DNA from: Emticicia sp. BO119
Lineage (GTDB): Bacteria > Bacteroidota > Bacteroidia > Cytophagales > Spirosomataceae
Assembly: GCF_013912375.1 (NCBI RefSeq)
Contig: NZ_JACETV010000003.1
Span: 310,001-374,000 of the forward strand
Length of the DNA: 64,000 nucleotides
Direction: 5' to 3'
Position numbers and translations under genes: made by a program. The notes beneath the pieces were generated by a model, which saw only the letters and a program-made list of their open reading frames with translations, was not told the origin of the DNA and did no database searches. Positions 7,988 to 17,013 of the stretch are shown here, piece after piece; position 1 is the stretch's first letter, and each line of letters starts with the position of its first letter.

Positions 7988-10255
7988 ATGAAACAAGTCT
8001 TTACTCTTACAAAGTGCATAGCTTTAGTTGTATGTATATTAACTCCTAACCTGACTTTCGCACATACACCTGACCTAAAAAAAGACAATCCCGAAAAACA
8101 GGCAGTAGATGCCCCCATGTATGTACTGGCAGCTACCAACAGGGTTTGCGTGGGTGATAGTATCGACCTGAAAGCTACCTGCTATACCGGAACAGTTTTA
8201 TGGTATGACACCCCCACAGGCACAAACCTCATAGGCCAGGGAACATCTTTCAAAATTGCGCCTATCACCAATGGCAGATATTATGCTGCCTGCTACCATG
8301 ATTTTCAGGAGAGCAGCCGGGTAGCCACACAGGAGGTTCAGGTATTTGCTAAACCCACTATGCCCAATATTGTTCAAATCAATCAAACGAAAGTCTGTAG
8401 AGGTACTGAAGTACAGCTGACAGGTTCGTGTACCGGGGGAACATTGGTCTGGTATCGTTCCGAGACCGAAGCCGATAGCATGGGCTTTGGCAATAGTTTC
8501 AATATTATCCCGGAGCAGGATACCCGCTATTACGGCGCATGTTATAATGGGGTATGCACCACCAACAGAATCCCAACCGACTCCGTGATGGTATTGGATG
8601 TGCCAGACGCTCCTACACAGGTTTTAATAGACAGAGTATCAATATGTAGCTCAACCCCTGTTACCATGACCAGCTCCTGCGCATCAGGCGGAGCATATTG
8701 GTACGACTCCCCCATCGGTGGGTCAGTACTCGACGGTGGCACACAATCGCCCGAAGCAAGCACTACTTATTATGGCGTTTGTATCAACCAGATGTGCGAA
8801 AGCCCCAGAGTACCTACCAATCCGGTTGAGGTTATCCCTCAGCCCGAACTTCCCACCTATGTAGTAGCCAGTAAATACGATATTTGCCTCGGCGAAAGCA
8901 TTACTTTATCGGCCACTTGTACTATCGGAACAGCCTCCTGGTATCAATATCCCGTCGGAGTCAGTACTTTTGTGGGTTCAGGCAATTCAATTACGGTAAC
9001 ACCTGATACCACCACCACTTATTACGCCTCCTGCGAAAACGGTGCTTGTATCAGCGAGCGCATACGCACCAACGAGGTAAGAGTAAATGAACACCCTTCT
9101 GTACCTAATAACGTAACAGTTGACAAGGCAGAAGTCTGCGGCGGTAGCCCTGTCATACTTTCGGCTGATTTTGGTGCCGGTACACTTAAATGGTACACCA
9201 CCGCCTCCGGCGGCACAGCCATTGGTACAGGCAATAACCTGAGCCATAGCCCTACCATAACCACCATCTATTATGCCGCCTGCGAAAACGGCGGCTGTAG
9301 CAGTGTCAGGGTAGCCTCAGCACAGCTAATGGTGAAACCCAAACCCGACAAACCCACTATTACAGGTACAGCTACCATCTGTAGCGGCGAAAGCATCCGG
9401 TTAGTGGCCTCTATCAACAATGCCAGTGGTACCTGTTTTTGGACTAATGGGGCTACGGGTTTATCCATTACTGTTTCGCCTGCTGTCAATACCCTATATA
9501 GGGTTTGTACAAAAGATAATGACTGCACAAGTGACTCGTCAGAGGTATTCAGCATTGTGGTGAATCCCACTCCGGCAGCACCCAATATCACCACCAATAC
9601 TCCCGCTATCTGCAAAGGAGGTTCAGCCATCCTGACCGGACAATCCGTCAGCCCGACAGATAATTTTTACTGGAGTACTCCGACACAAAATATGAGAGCA
9701 AACGCATCTAATAACAGTACAAGATTGGTAACCGAGCCGGGTATTTACAAAGGCTGGAGCGAGTCGGCGATGGGTTGCAGAGGCCCTGAAAAGAGCATCG
9801 TTATTCTACAGTCCGCCAATTGCAACGGGCAGACTTTTATCATTATCTCTCCCGAAAAACCGACCATTTGCCCCAATACCACCATTACACTCACAGCCAC
9901 CGGATGTAACGGCGCAATTACCTGGACAGACGGCAACACCAATCATACAGGCACCTCTATCAAGGTAAGCCCGCTGGTAACCACTACCTATATGGCCCAA
10001 TGCAGTTCAGGCGGACTATCCAGCAAAGATGTAGTAGTAGCTCAGACAAACACCACAGTAACCAACCATACATCAACAGGCATAGAACGCATAAAAGCCA
10101 TCCTGACCTTAGAATCATCCAAAAAAATCGGTGAGCCAGATTACACCCCTGCGCCAAATGTTTCGTTTGAGGCGGGTAATTCTATTACATTGAAGCCAGG
10201 ATTTGTGGTAGAGAAGCACAGTGTTTTTTCGGCGGTGATTAAGGGGTGTGGGTAG
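7988..10255 (+). CDS. Secreted protein with eight Ig-like (CHU_C-associated type) repeats
   Basis: A 755-residue exported protein. A signal peptide (about 1-26, ending LTFAH) is followed by eight imperfect repeats of about 75-85 residues. Each starts near a V/I-C-x-G-x-x-I/V-x-L motif (first at about 51, last at about 630). The first five carry a WY core and a TTYYA-C-x-NG-x-C close, so each probably has a disulphide. They look like the Ig_7 domain common in Bacteroidota surface proteins. The C-terminus (about 705-755) has the FEAGNSITLKPGF motif often found at the end of such proteins. No enzyme domain is present; adhesion or scaffolding is inference. It is monocistronic. Confidence 0.82.
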   Translation: MKQVFTLTKCIALVVCILTPNLTFAHTPDLKKDNPEKQAVDAPMYVLAATNRVCVGDSIDLKATCYTGTVLWYDTPTGTNLIGQGTSFKIAPITNGRYYAACYHDFQESSRVATQEVQVFAKPTMPNIVQINQTKVCRGTEVQLTGSCTGGTLVWYRSETEADSMGFGNSFNIIPEQDTRYYGACYNGVCTTNRIPTDSVMVLDVPDAPTQVLIDRVSICSSTPVTMTSSCASGGAYWYDSPIGGSVLDGGTQSPEASTTYYGVCINQMCESPRVPTNPVEVIPQPELPTYVVASKYDICLGESITLSATCTIGTASWYQYPVGVSTFVGSGNSITVTPDTTTTYYASCENGACISERIRTNEVRVNEHPSVPNNVTVDKAEVCGGSPVILSADFGAGTLKWYTTASGGTAIGTGNNLSHSPTITTIYYAACENGGCSSVRVASAQLMVKPKPDKPTITGTATICSGESIRLVASINNASGTCFWTNGATGLSITVSPAVNTLYRVCTKDNDCTSDSSEVFSIVVNPTPAAPNITTNTPAICKGGSAILTGQSVSPTDNFYWSTPTQNMRANASNNSTRLVTEPGIYKGWSESAMGCRGPEKSIVILQSANCNGQTFIIISPEKPTICPNTTITLTATGCNGAITWTDGNTNHTGTSIKVSPLVTTTYMAQCSSGGLSSKDVVVAQTNTTVTNHTSTGIERIKAILTLESSKKIGEPDYTPAPNVSFEAGNSITLKPGFVVEKHSVFSAVIKGCG

Positions 10256-10336
10256 GGAATGATATTAGTTCTTTGAACAGCCTCAGGACTAGACAACTAA
10301 AAATTGTAACCTTATACAGTCATTTCCTGTTGAGGC

Positions 10337-10442
10337 GGACAGCCAGTCTACGATTAAAAACCCAGAGATGATTTATGCGTAAATAAGAGGTATTACAGGT
10401 TTTTAATTGTACGAGTTTAAATGATGGCCAGACAGGCTGTCC
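10337..10442. repeat. Nested inverted-repeat element
   Basis: Outer arms GGACAGCC (10337-10344) and GGCTGTCC (10435-10442) enclose inner arms ATTAAAAACC (10353-10362) and GGTTTTTAAT (10398-10407). It is part of a 737-base gap (10256-10992) in which I accept no gene; two frames of 77 and 81 codons there overlap each other and look random. Confidence 0.5.
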
Positions 10443-10465
10443 TGCTTTTTGGACGCCCGGCTAGG

Positions 10466-10493
10466 GTTACTTTTTTTCAGCTAAAAAAGTAAC
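10466..10493. terminator. Hairpin, possible terminator
   Basis: GTTACTTTTTT (10466-10476) and AAAAAAGTAAC (10483-10493) are perfect arms. The AT-rich stem resembles hairpins widespread in Bacteroidota intergenic DNA. It lies 210 bases after the Ig-like gene, so it may be a mobile repeat rather than that gene's terminator. Confidence 0.4.
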
Positions 10494-10708
10494 ACCAAGG
10501 ACTATGAAAAACAAAAAATATAAGGCATCCATTACTGAACGATTCCAGCTAAAATCTAACCACCCCAACAGTCTGATTTTACAAATTTTAACTTGCCAAT
10601 ATCAATTATTATACTTTTTTTGTATAAAGTATTTCTGTGCGGTTAAGGCTTGTGAAAAAAACGTATTTATGAGCATTACTCATAACAAACAACATGAGAA
10701 TTATGAAG

Positions 10709-10747
10709 AAGGGTTTCGTAGGCAACGAAACCCTTGAGGCATTTTTT
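10709..10747 (+). terminator. Hairpin followed by T-run, orphan terminator
   Basis: AAGGGTTTCGT (10709-10719) and ACGAAACCCTT (10725-10735) are perfect arms, then GAGGCATTTTTT. It is not next to any accepted gene, so it could end a small RNA or a lost gene. A related nested palindrome (GTTTCGTTGA at 10856-10865, TCAACGAAAC at 10887-10896) follows. Confidence 0.45.
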
Positions 10748-10992
10748 ATTATTAGGGGTCATTTGAAATTTGTACTAAAACAAGACATTTATAAAATTTC
10801 CTACAAATTAATAGTAATAATCCGTGATTACTTTATTGAAAAACCTTGTGTTAGGGTTTCGTTGACGTGGACAAAACCTTTTGTTATCAACGAAACAGTT
10901 GCAAACGCTAAAGGGGCTAATCGGTCAGAAATTGGATGAACAATCCCAGTATCCATCGTTTAATTTTAACCTCTTTATATACTCAATGCTCC

Positions 10993-12996
10993 CTACCAAA
11001 CCACAATCCTATCCGCCTCAGCCTTATACATCTTATCCCCCGGTTTTACATTAAATGCCTCATAAAAAGGCGTGAAGTTCATTAATGGGCCGTTTACGCG
11101 CCATTGGGCCGGGGAATGGGGGTTGGTGTTGACGTACATGCGCATAAAGGCGTCTTTGGTTTTTACGCGCCAGATACGGGCAATCGAAATAAAGAAACGT
11201 TGCTCCGGCGTAAACCCGTCTATTTTTTCTCCTTTCTTGTATTGGTCAGTCAGTTTAAAGGCATCAAAGGCAATAGCAATCCCGGCTATGTCGGCCGTGT
11301 TTTCGCCTACGGTTAATGCCCCTTTTACGTGTACCGAATCTAATACGGTATATTGGTTGTACTGGTCTATTACCTGTTGGGTACGAGCTTTAAACTTCTT
11401 GAAATCTTCATCCTTCCACCAGTTTTTTACATTTCCCACTTTGTCGAATTGCGCGCCCTGATCATCGAATGAATGCGTAATCTCATGACCAATCACCATA
11501 CCTATTCCACCGTAATTAAGGGCATCGTCGGCATTCAGATCAAAATAAGGCGGTTGCAGAATCCCTGCCGGAAACACAATTTCATTGAGCGGAGGGTTAT
11601 TGTAGGCCGTAACGGTTGGCGGCGTAGTACCCCATTCGGTGCGGTCGACGGCCTTACCAAGTTTCGAAACCATATAATTAAAATCATTCCGGCTTGTAGC
11701 CAGACGATTCTCAAAATAAGTACCACGATTGATTTTCACCGCCGAGTAGTCTCTCCATTTATCAGGATACCCGATTTTTTCTGTGAAAGCATAAAGTTTT
11801 TCTTTGGCCTTGGCTTTGGTCTCATCGCTCATCCAGTCGAGCCTTGTAATGCGTGCTTCAAAAGCAGTTTTCAGGTTATCTACCAATACCCGCATCCGTT
11901 TTTTGGCTTCTTCGGGGAAATACTTTTTCACATACAACTGCGCCAGTAAATGCCCCAGCGAACGGTCTACAGCTTCGGTGATTTCTTCGCCACGTGGTTT
12001 TTGGGTAGCCTGCCCTGTCAGAATCTTTGAATAATTAAACGCCGCCGTAGTAAAGTCTTTACTCAGGAAATCAGCATAGGCCGTGAGCGATTTTGCTTTC
12101 AGATAGGCTTTCCAGTCTTCTATGGATGCCGAAGCCAGTAAGGAGTTCAGACGGTCGTAGTAGGCTGGTTGTTGCATATTCAGCGTGTCTACTTTCAAAC
12201 CTAAACCACTAAAATAAGCCGCCCACCCGATGTTCGGTTGTTTCGCCACAATATCAGCCAGTTTCATTTTATTGTAATTGGCCTGCACATTTCTGCGCTC
12301 AATATTGGTTTTGTGCGAGGCCGCCAGTTCTTTCTCAATGCCATAAGCGGCCGCCGCCATCTTAGCCGCAGCCGATGCCTCAGTACCCGTTAACATAAAT
12401 AAAGTAGTCAGGTAAGTCACATAAGCCTTCTGGATATTGAGGGTCGATGAATCGGTTCGGAAATAATAATCTCTCTCGGGTAATCCGATACCTGTCTGAC
12501 CCAGGTTTACGATATTGATAGCACTATTTTTAATATCAGGCCCTACCCGAAACCCGATAATTGAGTAATTATTAACCTTCTGCTGTTCAATGACAAATTT
12601 CATCAATGAAGCCACATCTTTGATACCATCAATGCGTTGAAGCAAAGACTTGACAGGCTCATAACCCCGTTTGTTGATAGTAGCTATATCCAGACCCGAA
12701 GCATAGAAGTCTCCCACTTTCTGTTCGATGCTTCCTGCTGTATTTTTAGCCGCAGAAACACTATCTAAAATGCCCTGCATTCGGATACGCTGCGGAAAAT
12801 TGAGGAATGAATAAGACCCCACACCAGTCTGGGTTGATGGAATCTCGACGGAATTGTACCATTTGCCATTCACAAACATAAAGAAGTCGTCACCGGGTTT
12901 AACACTCGTGTCAATGTCGGTAATATGTACGGTTTGTGCCTGTGCGGTTTTTATGCCCACGAAAGCCAAAAAGATAAGAGGAAAGAGTTTTTTCAT
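10993..12996 (-). CDS. M13-family zinc metalloendopeptidase (neprilysin/PepO-like)
   Basis: A 667-residue protein. The frame is open 30 codons further upstream, but MKKLFPLIFLAFVGIKTAQAQ starting at 12996 is a clear signal peptide. The N-terminal M13 domain begins near TSVKPGDDFFMFVNGKWY. The catalytic domain has HEITH (zinc ligands and catalytic Glu, in VIGHEITHSFDDQG) and the third ligand in GENTADIAG. The C-terminal VKTKDAFMRMY...NPHSPAQWRVNGPLMN block and final VVW are family hallmarks. It cleaves peptides in the periplasm or at the surface. It is monocistronic and faces away from the DUF4262 gene. Confidence 0.93.
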   Translation of the reverse strand: MKKLFPLIFLAFVGIKTAQAQTVHITDIDTSVKPGDDFFMFVNGKWYNSVEIPSTQTGVGSYSFLNFPQRIRMQGILDSVSAAKNTAGSIEQKVGDFYASGLDIATINKRGYEPVKSLLQRIDGIKDVASLMKFVIEQQKVNNYSIIGFRVGPDIKNSAINIVNLGQTGIGLPERDYYFRTDSSTLNIQKAYVTYLTTLFMLTGTEASAAAKMAAAAYGIEKELAASHKTNIERRNVQANYNKMKLADIVAKQPNIGWAAYFSGLGLKVDTLNMQQPAYYDRLNSLLASASIEDWKAYLKAKSLTAYADFLSKDFTTAAFNYSKILTGQATQKPRGEEITEAVDRSLGHLLAQLYVKKYFPEEAKKRMRVLVDNLKTAFEARITRLDWMSDETKAKAKEKLYAFTEKIGYPDKWRDYSAVKINRGTYFENRLATSRNDFNYMVSKLGKAVDRTEWGTTPPTVTAYNNPPLNEIVFPAGILQPPYFDLNADDALNYGGIGMVIGHEITHSFDDQGAQFDKVGNVKNWWKDEDFKKFKARTQQVIDQYNQYTVLDSVHVKGALTVGENTADIAGIAIAFDAFKLTDQYKKGEKIDGFTPEQRFFISIARIWRVKTKDAFMRMYVNTNPHSPAQWRVNGPLMNFTPFYEAFNVKPGDKMYKAEADRIVVW

Positions 12997-13088
12997 GCGT
13001 TTGTTTATGAGTGATGGGTGTTTGTGATTTTTTGTGGGAAAATACGAAAAATGTTGGGAAGGGCAAAGGGAAAGAGACGAAAGCACCT

Positions 13089-13180
13089 TTGGCTAAAGCC
13101 AATAAGGATATTTTTCCTTTTACTACCCCATTTAAAAATGGGAGCTATTGATTAAATTGCCTTTTTAATAGCCACCTGCT
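13089..13180. repeat. GGCTTTAGCC-family intergenic repeat, copy 1
   Basis: TTTGGCTAAAGCCAATAAGGAT begins at 13089. On the minus strand it reads as the ATCCTTATTGGCTTTAGCC core shared with copies near 39,810 and 51,890. An inner CCCATTT/AAATGGG hairpin follows at about 13,127-13,143. It sits between the divergent peptidase and DUF4262 genes. Confidence 0.55.
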
Positions 13181-13238
13181 TTAGTTTCCTTACTTAGCTT
13201 TAAAAGCTTTGAGAGAAAATAACCCACATTAATCATCT

Positions 13239-13997
13239 ATGAACGACCAACACACTCAACACGATATTGAATCAAAAAAGGCTATACTAGCTGACATTGA
13301 AAAGTTTGGATGCCATCTTGCCCTGATTGAACTTGATAATTATTTACCCGGTTTTGTTTATTCTATTGGCTTATATAAAAACTACGGGCATCCTGAAATT
13401 ATTTGTTTTGGTTTGAAGACTGATGTAATGGGATTTATCGTCAATCATGCGAGTGATTTAGTGAAAAAAGGTGAATCATTGACACCAAACCAATTATATT
13501 CTGGCTTTCTGGAAGGGTATGACGTTCAGTTTGTCGAGGTTGATAAAGCATTTTATGCTGACTATCTGGGATATGCCGGATGGTTTTATGATAGGGATTT
13601 TGATTTTCCGGTTTTGCAATTGGTCTGGCCTGACAAGCAACATCATTTTCCGTGGGATAAGGGTTTTAATCCTGACTGGAGGTTCAGACAACCATTACTC
13701 GATAGAAATACTGATTATAAATTTTATGAAGAGCGAAATTTAGGGGTTTATACCACCAGACAGGCATTTGAAGGAGAGCCGATTTTATATGTTTATCATA
13801 ATGAAGATGGTGATTGGCAATTTCACACCAGCTTAGAACCGAATTTAGATGATGCTAAACTGTTATGTTTAGAAGAAATCACAAAGCTTGACCCCAGTAT
13901 TAACGACATATATCATTTGCGATATGGCTGGCGAGCCTGGAGAAATAGTAAAGAGGATGAATGGGAATGGGCTGAGGATATTGAGAGAGATGCTTAG
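13239..13997 (+). CDS. DUF4262 domain-containing protein
   Basis: A 252-residue soluble protein without signal or membrane segments. The N-terminal part (about 10-150: ADIEKFGCHLALIELDNYLPGFVYSIGLYKNYGHPEIICFGL) matches the DUF4262 family, cytoplasmic proteins of unknown biochemical role in many bacteria. The C-terminal 90 residues (about 165-252) are acidic and Trp-rich, with EPILYVYHNEDGDWQFH repeating a style seen in related hypothetical proteins. It is monocistronic, convergent with the isomerase gene and separated from it by a hairpin. I cannot assign a function. Confidence 0.82.
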   Translation: MNDQHTQHDIESKKAILADIEKFGCHLALIELDNYLPGFVYSIGLYKNYGHPEIICFGLKTDVMGFIVNHASDLVKKGESLTPNQLYSGFLEGYDVQFVEVDKAFYADYLGYAGWFYDRDFDFPVLQLVWPDKQHHFPWDKGFNPDWRFRQPLLDRNTDYKFYEERNLGVYTTRQAFEGEPILYVYHNEDGDWQFHTSLEPNLDDAKLLCLEEITKLDPSINDIYHLRYGWRAWRNSKEDEWEWAEDIERDA

Positions 13998-14020
13998 CCT
14001 TAAAATATTTTTGAGTGTTT

Positions 14021-14058
14021 GGTACGGAAATAGGCTCATATAAACCTATTTCAGTACC
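14021..14058. terminator. Bidirectional hairpin between convergent genes
   Basis: GGTACGGAAATAGG (14021-14034) pairs with CCTATTTCAGTACC (14045-14058), with one mismatch. It is placed between the convergent stops at 13997 and 14085. Confidence 0.65.
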
Positions 14059-14084
14059 AAATACAAATCAGAATCCTACTCCAA

Positions 14085-14954
14085 TCACTCAAACCCAAAC
14101 TTCTTCAAACCCTCTTTGCTTAATTTAAGGGCTTCGAATGGTTTCATGCCATCGAAAGTCTGGTCTTGTTCTACGATATAGTATTTCATGCCTGATAGCT
14201 TTTTATTATCCAGTATGCGTTTGAAATCTATTTTTCCTTGTCCTACAGGAGCGAAACGTTCTTGTGAATCCATGTCTTTCACGTGCCAGATTTTAAAACG
14301 ACCCGGGTATTTCTTGAAATAATCTACCGGGTCAACACCTGCTTTGGTTACCCAATATAAATCCATCTGGAAGTTTACGTATTTAGGGTCGAGATGCTCC
14401 AACAGATAATCTATCGGCACTATACCATCTTTGTTCTTTTCGAACTCAAAGTTATGGTTGTGATATAGAAATTCCAATCCGGCATCTTTGGCTTTGTGCG
14501 CGATTGTATTGAGGATATTAGCCAGTTTCTCCACATCAGGGTCCATTGTCAGGCTTCTGGTTTTGGCGTCGAATTTAAACATGCCCATTGGTGGTACGGG
14601 AGCTATGAAGTATGTAAATCCGGCGGCTTTTACGTCTGCTACGAGTTTATCGGCGTTGTCGAGTGTCATAGAGCCCATGTGAACCGAAATCGGTGTAAGC
14701 CCCAGACTTTTTAGATAAGATTTGAATTCGTCGGGTGTCATTCCATAGAATTTGCCATCTTTATAATCTACTGCTTCTATGTATTTATAACCCAGGTCGG
14801 CCACTTGTTTCAAAGTTGCTTTAGGGTCTTTGCCCATCTCATTGCGCACTGTATAGAGTGTCATGCCTCCTGATTTTTTTTGAGAAAAACCAGACAAGCT
14901 CACTGACACCAAGATAACCAGACTTAAAAGTCTGAAAAAAAGTACTTTTTTCAT
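14085..14954 (-). CDS. Exported sugar phosphate isomerase/epimerase-like TIM barrel
   Basis: A 289-residue protein with a signal peptide (MKKVLFFRLLSLVILVSVSLSGFSQ) and an AP-endonuclease-2-like xylose isomerase TIM barrel. Metal-site features include LEFLYHNHNFEFE, VNFQMDLYWVTKAG and FKIWHVKDMD. Such exported isomerase-like proteins are common in Bacteroidota carbohydrate-use regions, and some related proteins act on keto-sugars. No partner oxidoreductase is adjacent. The enzyme class is likely; the substrate is unknown. Confidence 0.85.
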   Translation of the reverse strand: MKKVLFFRLLSLVILVSVSLSGFSQKKSGGMTLYTVRNEMGKDPKATLKQVADLGYKYIEAVDYKDGKFYGMTPDEFKSYLKSLGLTPISVHMGSMTLDNADKLVADVKAAGFTYFIAPVPPMGMFKFDAKTRSLTMDPDVEKLANILNTIAHKAKDAGLEFLYHNHNFEFEKNKDGIVPIDYLLEHLDPKYVNFQMDLYWVTKAGVDPVDYFKKYPGRFKIWHVKDMDSQERFAPVGQGKIDFKRILDNKKLSGMKYYIVEQDQTFDGMKPFEALKLSKEGLKKFGFE

Positions 14955-15124
14955 TTGATAAGAGTTTTTAGAGAATATTTAATCATGAGCTTTACACCCA
15001 TTTCTAAAGCAAATGTAGGAAACTATTTTAATATCTAAAAAAAAGACAATATAGAATCGTATAATTTCTTCTCCGAATTGTCTTATCGTGAATAATGACT
15101 GACAAATAAATTTTCTTCAACTAT

Positions 15125-15154
15125 TTTGAAATCCGGAACAGATCATTAACTTTG
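15125..15154 (+). promoter_or_regulatory. Bacteroidota promoter TTTG-N18-TAACTTTG
   Basis: TTTG at 15125-15128 is followed after 18 bases by TAACTTTG at 15147-15154, a good match to both boxes of the consensus. It lies about 40 bases before the ATG at 15193. Confidence 0.6.
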
Positions 15155-15192
15155 AATCACAAAGTACTTTTAAAATCTATAAATACCTCCTT

Positions 15193-15528
15193 ATGAAGAT
15201 TTCAACAACAAGATTCATTATCTACTTCGTCGTTTCGGCGCTTGTATTTCAGTTTGTTTCTAATTCCCTTTTGGGTAAAGAAGTACGACTATTTCCGATG
15301 AACGGCGACATCTTTCCCGGAGCCGCCTCACCCATAACCTGGAAAAGCATCGTGTCCACAATTATATTCCCCATCAAATATATTTTGCTGAGACCCTTGT
15401 CATTTTTATTTGAATTACAAGACCCGCCACCACCCTTCCTGCTTTTTGCGTTTGTTTTATACTGGACAGCCATCGCATTTGTGATATATTACCTGCTTAA
15501 TAAGATATTCGGGCTCAAAAAAGCATAA
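15193..15528 (+). CDS. Small membrane protein of unknown function
   Basis: A 111-residue protein with an N-terminal hydrophobic segment (about 7-25), a second near 45-65 and a C-terminal one (about 84-103), so three membrane passes are likely. The loop ELQDPPPPF is proline-rich. A good promoter precedes it. It may be cotranscribed with the DoxX-like gene 90 bases downstream. I do not recognise the family. Confidence 0.7.
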   Translation: MKISTTRFIIYFVVSALVFQFVSNSLLGKEVRLFPMNGDIFPGAASPITWKSIVSTIIFPIKYILLRPLSFLFELQDPPPPFLLFAFVLYWTAIAFVIYYLLNKIFGLKKA

Positions 15529-15618
15529 ATGCACAGACAGCCTCCTGTGCTGCTGCTTATGCCAAAATTCTAAATAAATACTCTGCATTGGTTCATTTCA
15601 ATTCATTTAACCCATTAT

Positions 15619-16377
15619 ATGAACAGATTTGAAGAAATATACAATGAAGCAAAGGCCGACAAGTGGTTCAGACGATTTGCTGTTTTTTGCCGTGTTTTTC
15701 TGGCCGTGACCTTTCTCATTGCAGGCTATGTTAAAGTGATAGGCGAACGGTTTGCCGAAGGTTTACCTTTCAATAATCCTTTAGGTCATTACTTTTATGC
15801 TTTACATGAAACAAGCTATTACTACACCTTTATTGGCATCGGTCAGATTGCAGCAGCCATTTTATTGCTGATTCCGAGAACAGCTTTATTAGGTGCTCTG
15901 ATGTATTTTCCTATTATGATTAATATTGTTGTACTTACTTATGCTACCCGCTTTGCCGGTACACGTGCCGTTACGTTTGCACTATTAGCAAACCTGTTTC
16001 TATTAGTATGGGAATATGAACGTTTGAAATACGTTTTCTTATTAATCTGGGATAAAACCTATTTAAAACAAATTCTGCCATTTGCACAAGCCAGAACAGA
16101 GGCACCAGTCATAACAAAGCCTTTGAGATGGCGGCTTCGGGCTATATTTTTTGGTGGTTCGTTTGCCCTCCTCGCTTTTATTATTTTCGGTACTTTCTAT
16201 TTGTTTGAAATCGGGCCGGGCAACTCTGAGGAAGAGTGCCGGAATCAATGTGCAGGCAGTAAAAATCCGGCGGCTTGTCAGGATTTTTGCGATTGTATTT
16301 ATAAGCAGGGGCAACCGCTTGATAGTTGTCTGGCAAAATATGATAAGACAACAATAAGCAAAACTGATGCAAAGTAA
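15619..16377 (+). CDS. DoxX-like membrane protein with Cys-rich tail
   Basis: A 252-residue integral membrane protein. Four hydrophobic segments at about 22-40, 72-92, 95-115 and 118-145 resemble the DoxX/SURF4 fold (FLIAGYVKVIGERF, IGQIAAAILLLIPRTALLGAL). A further segment at about 175-195 is followed by a 45-residue tail with six cysteines (ECRNQCAGSKNPAACQDFC, then CDC and a last Cys), probably periplasmic. DoxX-type proteins are linked to quinone or thiol redox chemistry, but the role here is unknown. It is convergent with the next gene across a long palindrome. Confidence 0.75.
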   Translation: MNRFEEIYNEAKADKWFRRFAVFCRVFLAVTFLIAGYVKVIGERFAEGLPFNNPLGHYFYALHETSYYYTFIGIGQIAAAILLLIPRTALLGALMYFPIMINIVVLTYATRFAGTRAVTFALLANLFLLVWEYERLKYVFLLIWDKTYLKQILPFAQARTEAPVITKPLRWRLRAIFFGGSFALLAFIIFGTFYLFEIGPGNSEEECRNQCAGSKNPAACQDFCDCIYKQGQPLDSCLAKYDKTTISKTDAK

Positions 16378-16379
16378 TC

Positions 16380-16415
16380 ATCCTGTAACAGGTTTATATA
16401 AACCTGTTACAGGAT
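16380..16415. terminator. 36-bp perfect palindrome between convergent genes
   Basis: The stretch reads identically on both strands over 36 bases (half-site TCCTGTAACAGGTTTAT from 16381). It separates convergent stops at 16377 and 16427, so a bidirectional terminator is the simplest reading, although no T-run follows. Confidence 0.6.
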
Positions 16416-16426
16416 AAACCAGCCAC

Positions 16427-16681
16427 TCACTCTCCGTTTTTTCTGCGGGTTATTTCTGTCTGGAGGTTTTTCATGGTTTGTGAGTTTCTGCGGCCAACCA
16501 GAAAAGCAACTATCAGCAAAATAACAGGCAGAATAAATCCTTTATTTGAAGCCGAATAAATAGCAATACCAAGTAAAAAACCTATAAACACCCCCATCAA
16601 CACTCGTTGTGATTTTATTTTTTTCTCTTCTTCCTTTAATTCTTCGAGTGTCATTTTAGTATAATCCTGAGTATCAAGCAT
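16427..16681 (-). CDS. Small two-helix membrane protein
   Basis: An 84-residue protein. A charged N-terminal helix (LEELKEEEKKIKSQ, about 11-25) leads into two hydrophobic segments (about 28-45 and 50-63) joined by a short turn, then a basic tail. This helix-hairpin layout suggests an inner-membrane protein. There are no informative neighbours and no family I recognise. Confidence 0.65.
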   Translation of the reverse strand: MLDTQDYTKMTLEELKEEEKKIKSQRVLMGVFIGFLLGIAIYSASNKGFILPVILLIVAFLVGRRNSQTMKNLQTEITRRKNGE

Positions 16682-17013
16682 TTTTTTTAATTGATTGTTA
16701 ATGTTATTTTTTCTGAGTTTTAAATATTATCAAGTCACACAGCACACCATAACCATGTGGTTATCAACTAATTATAATTCAACAATTACCGTTCCCTTTC
16801 AGAGGTAAAGCAATACATCTTTACGAAAGAAGTGTTTGCTTCGCAAATCTCAATCATTAAACCCGGGTTGTCATCAATGCGCAAATATATCAAACTATGG
16901 CACAATGAAACAATTAAACTCACATGTTACTTGTATTCTTACACCTAAAAAGACTATTATTGTAATGAATAAGTCTTCGGAAACCCACTTCTTATCAAAA
17001 CCCAACCAACCTG
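16682..17013. other. Intergenic, divergent promoter region
   Basis: A 332-base AT-rich gap upstream of both the small membrane protein (minus) and the ceramidase-like gene (plus). A 64-codon frame at 16836-17030 overlaps the next gene's start and has no coding character. I see no repeat or clear promoter. Confidence 0.5.

Noticed and set aside
10504-10939. Two overlapping frames of 77 and 81 codons
   Set aside because: They overlap each other, cross palindromes and show no codon bias or domain; treated as non-coding.
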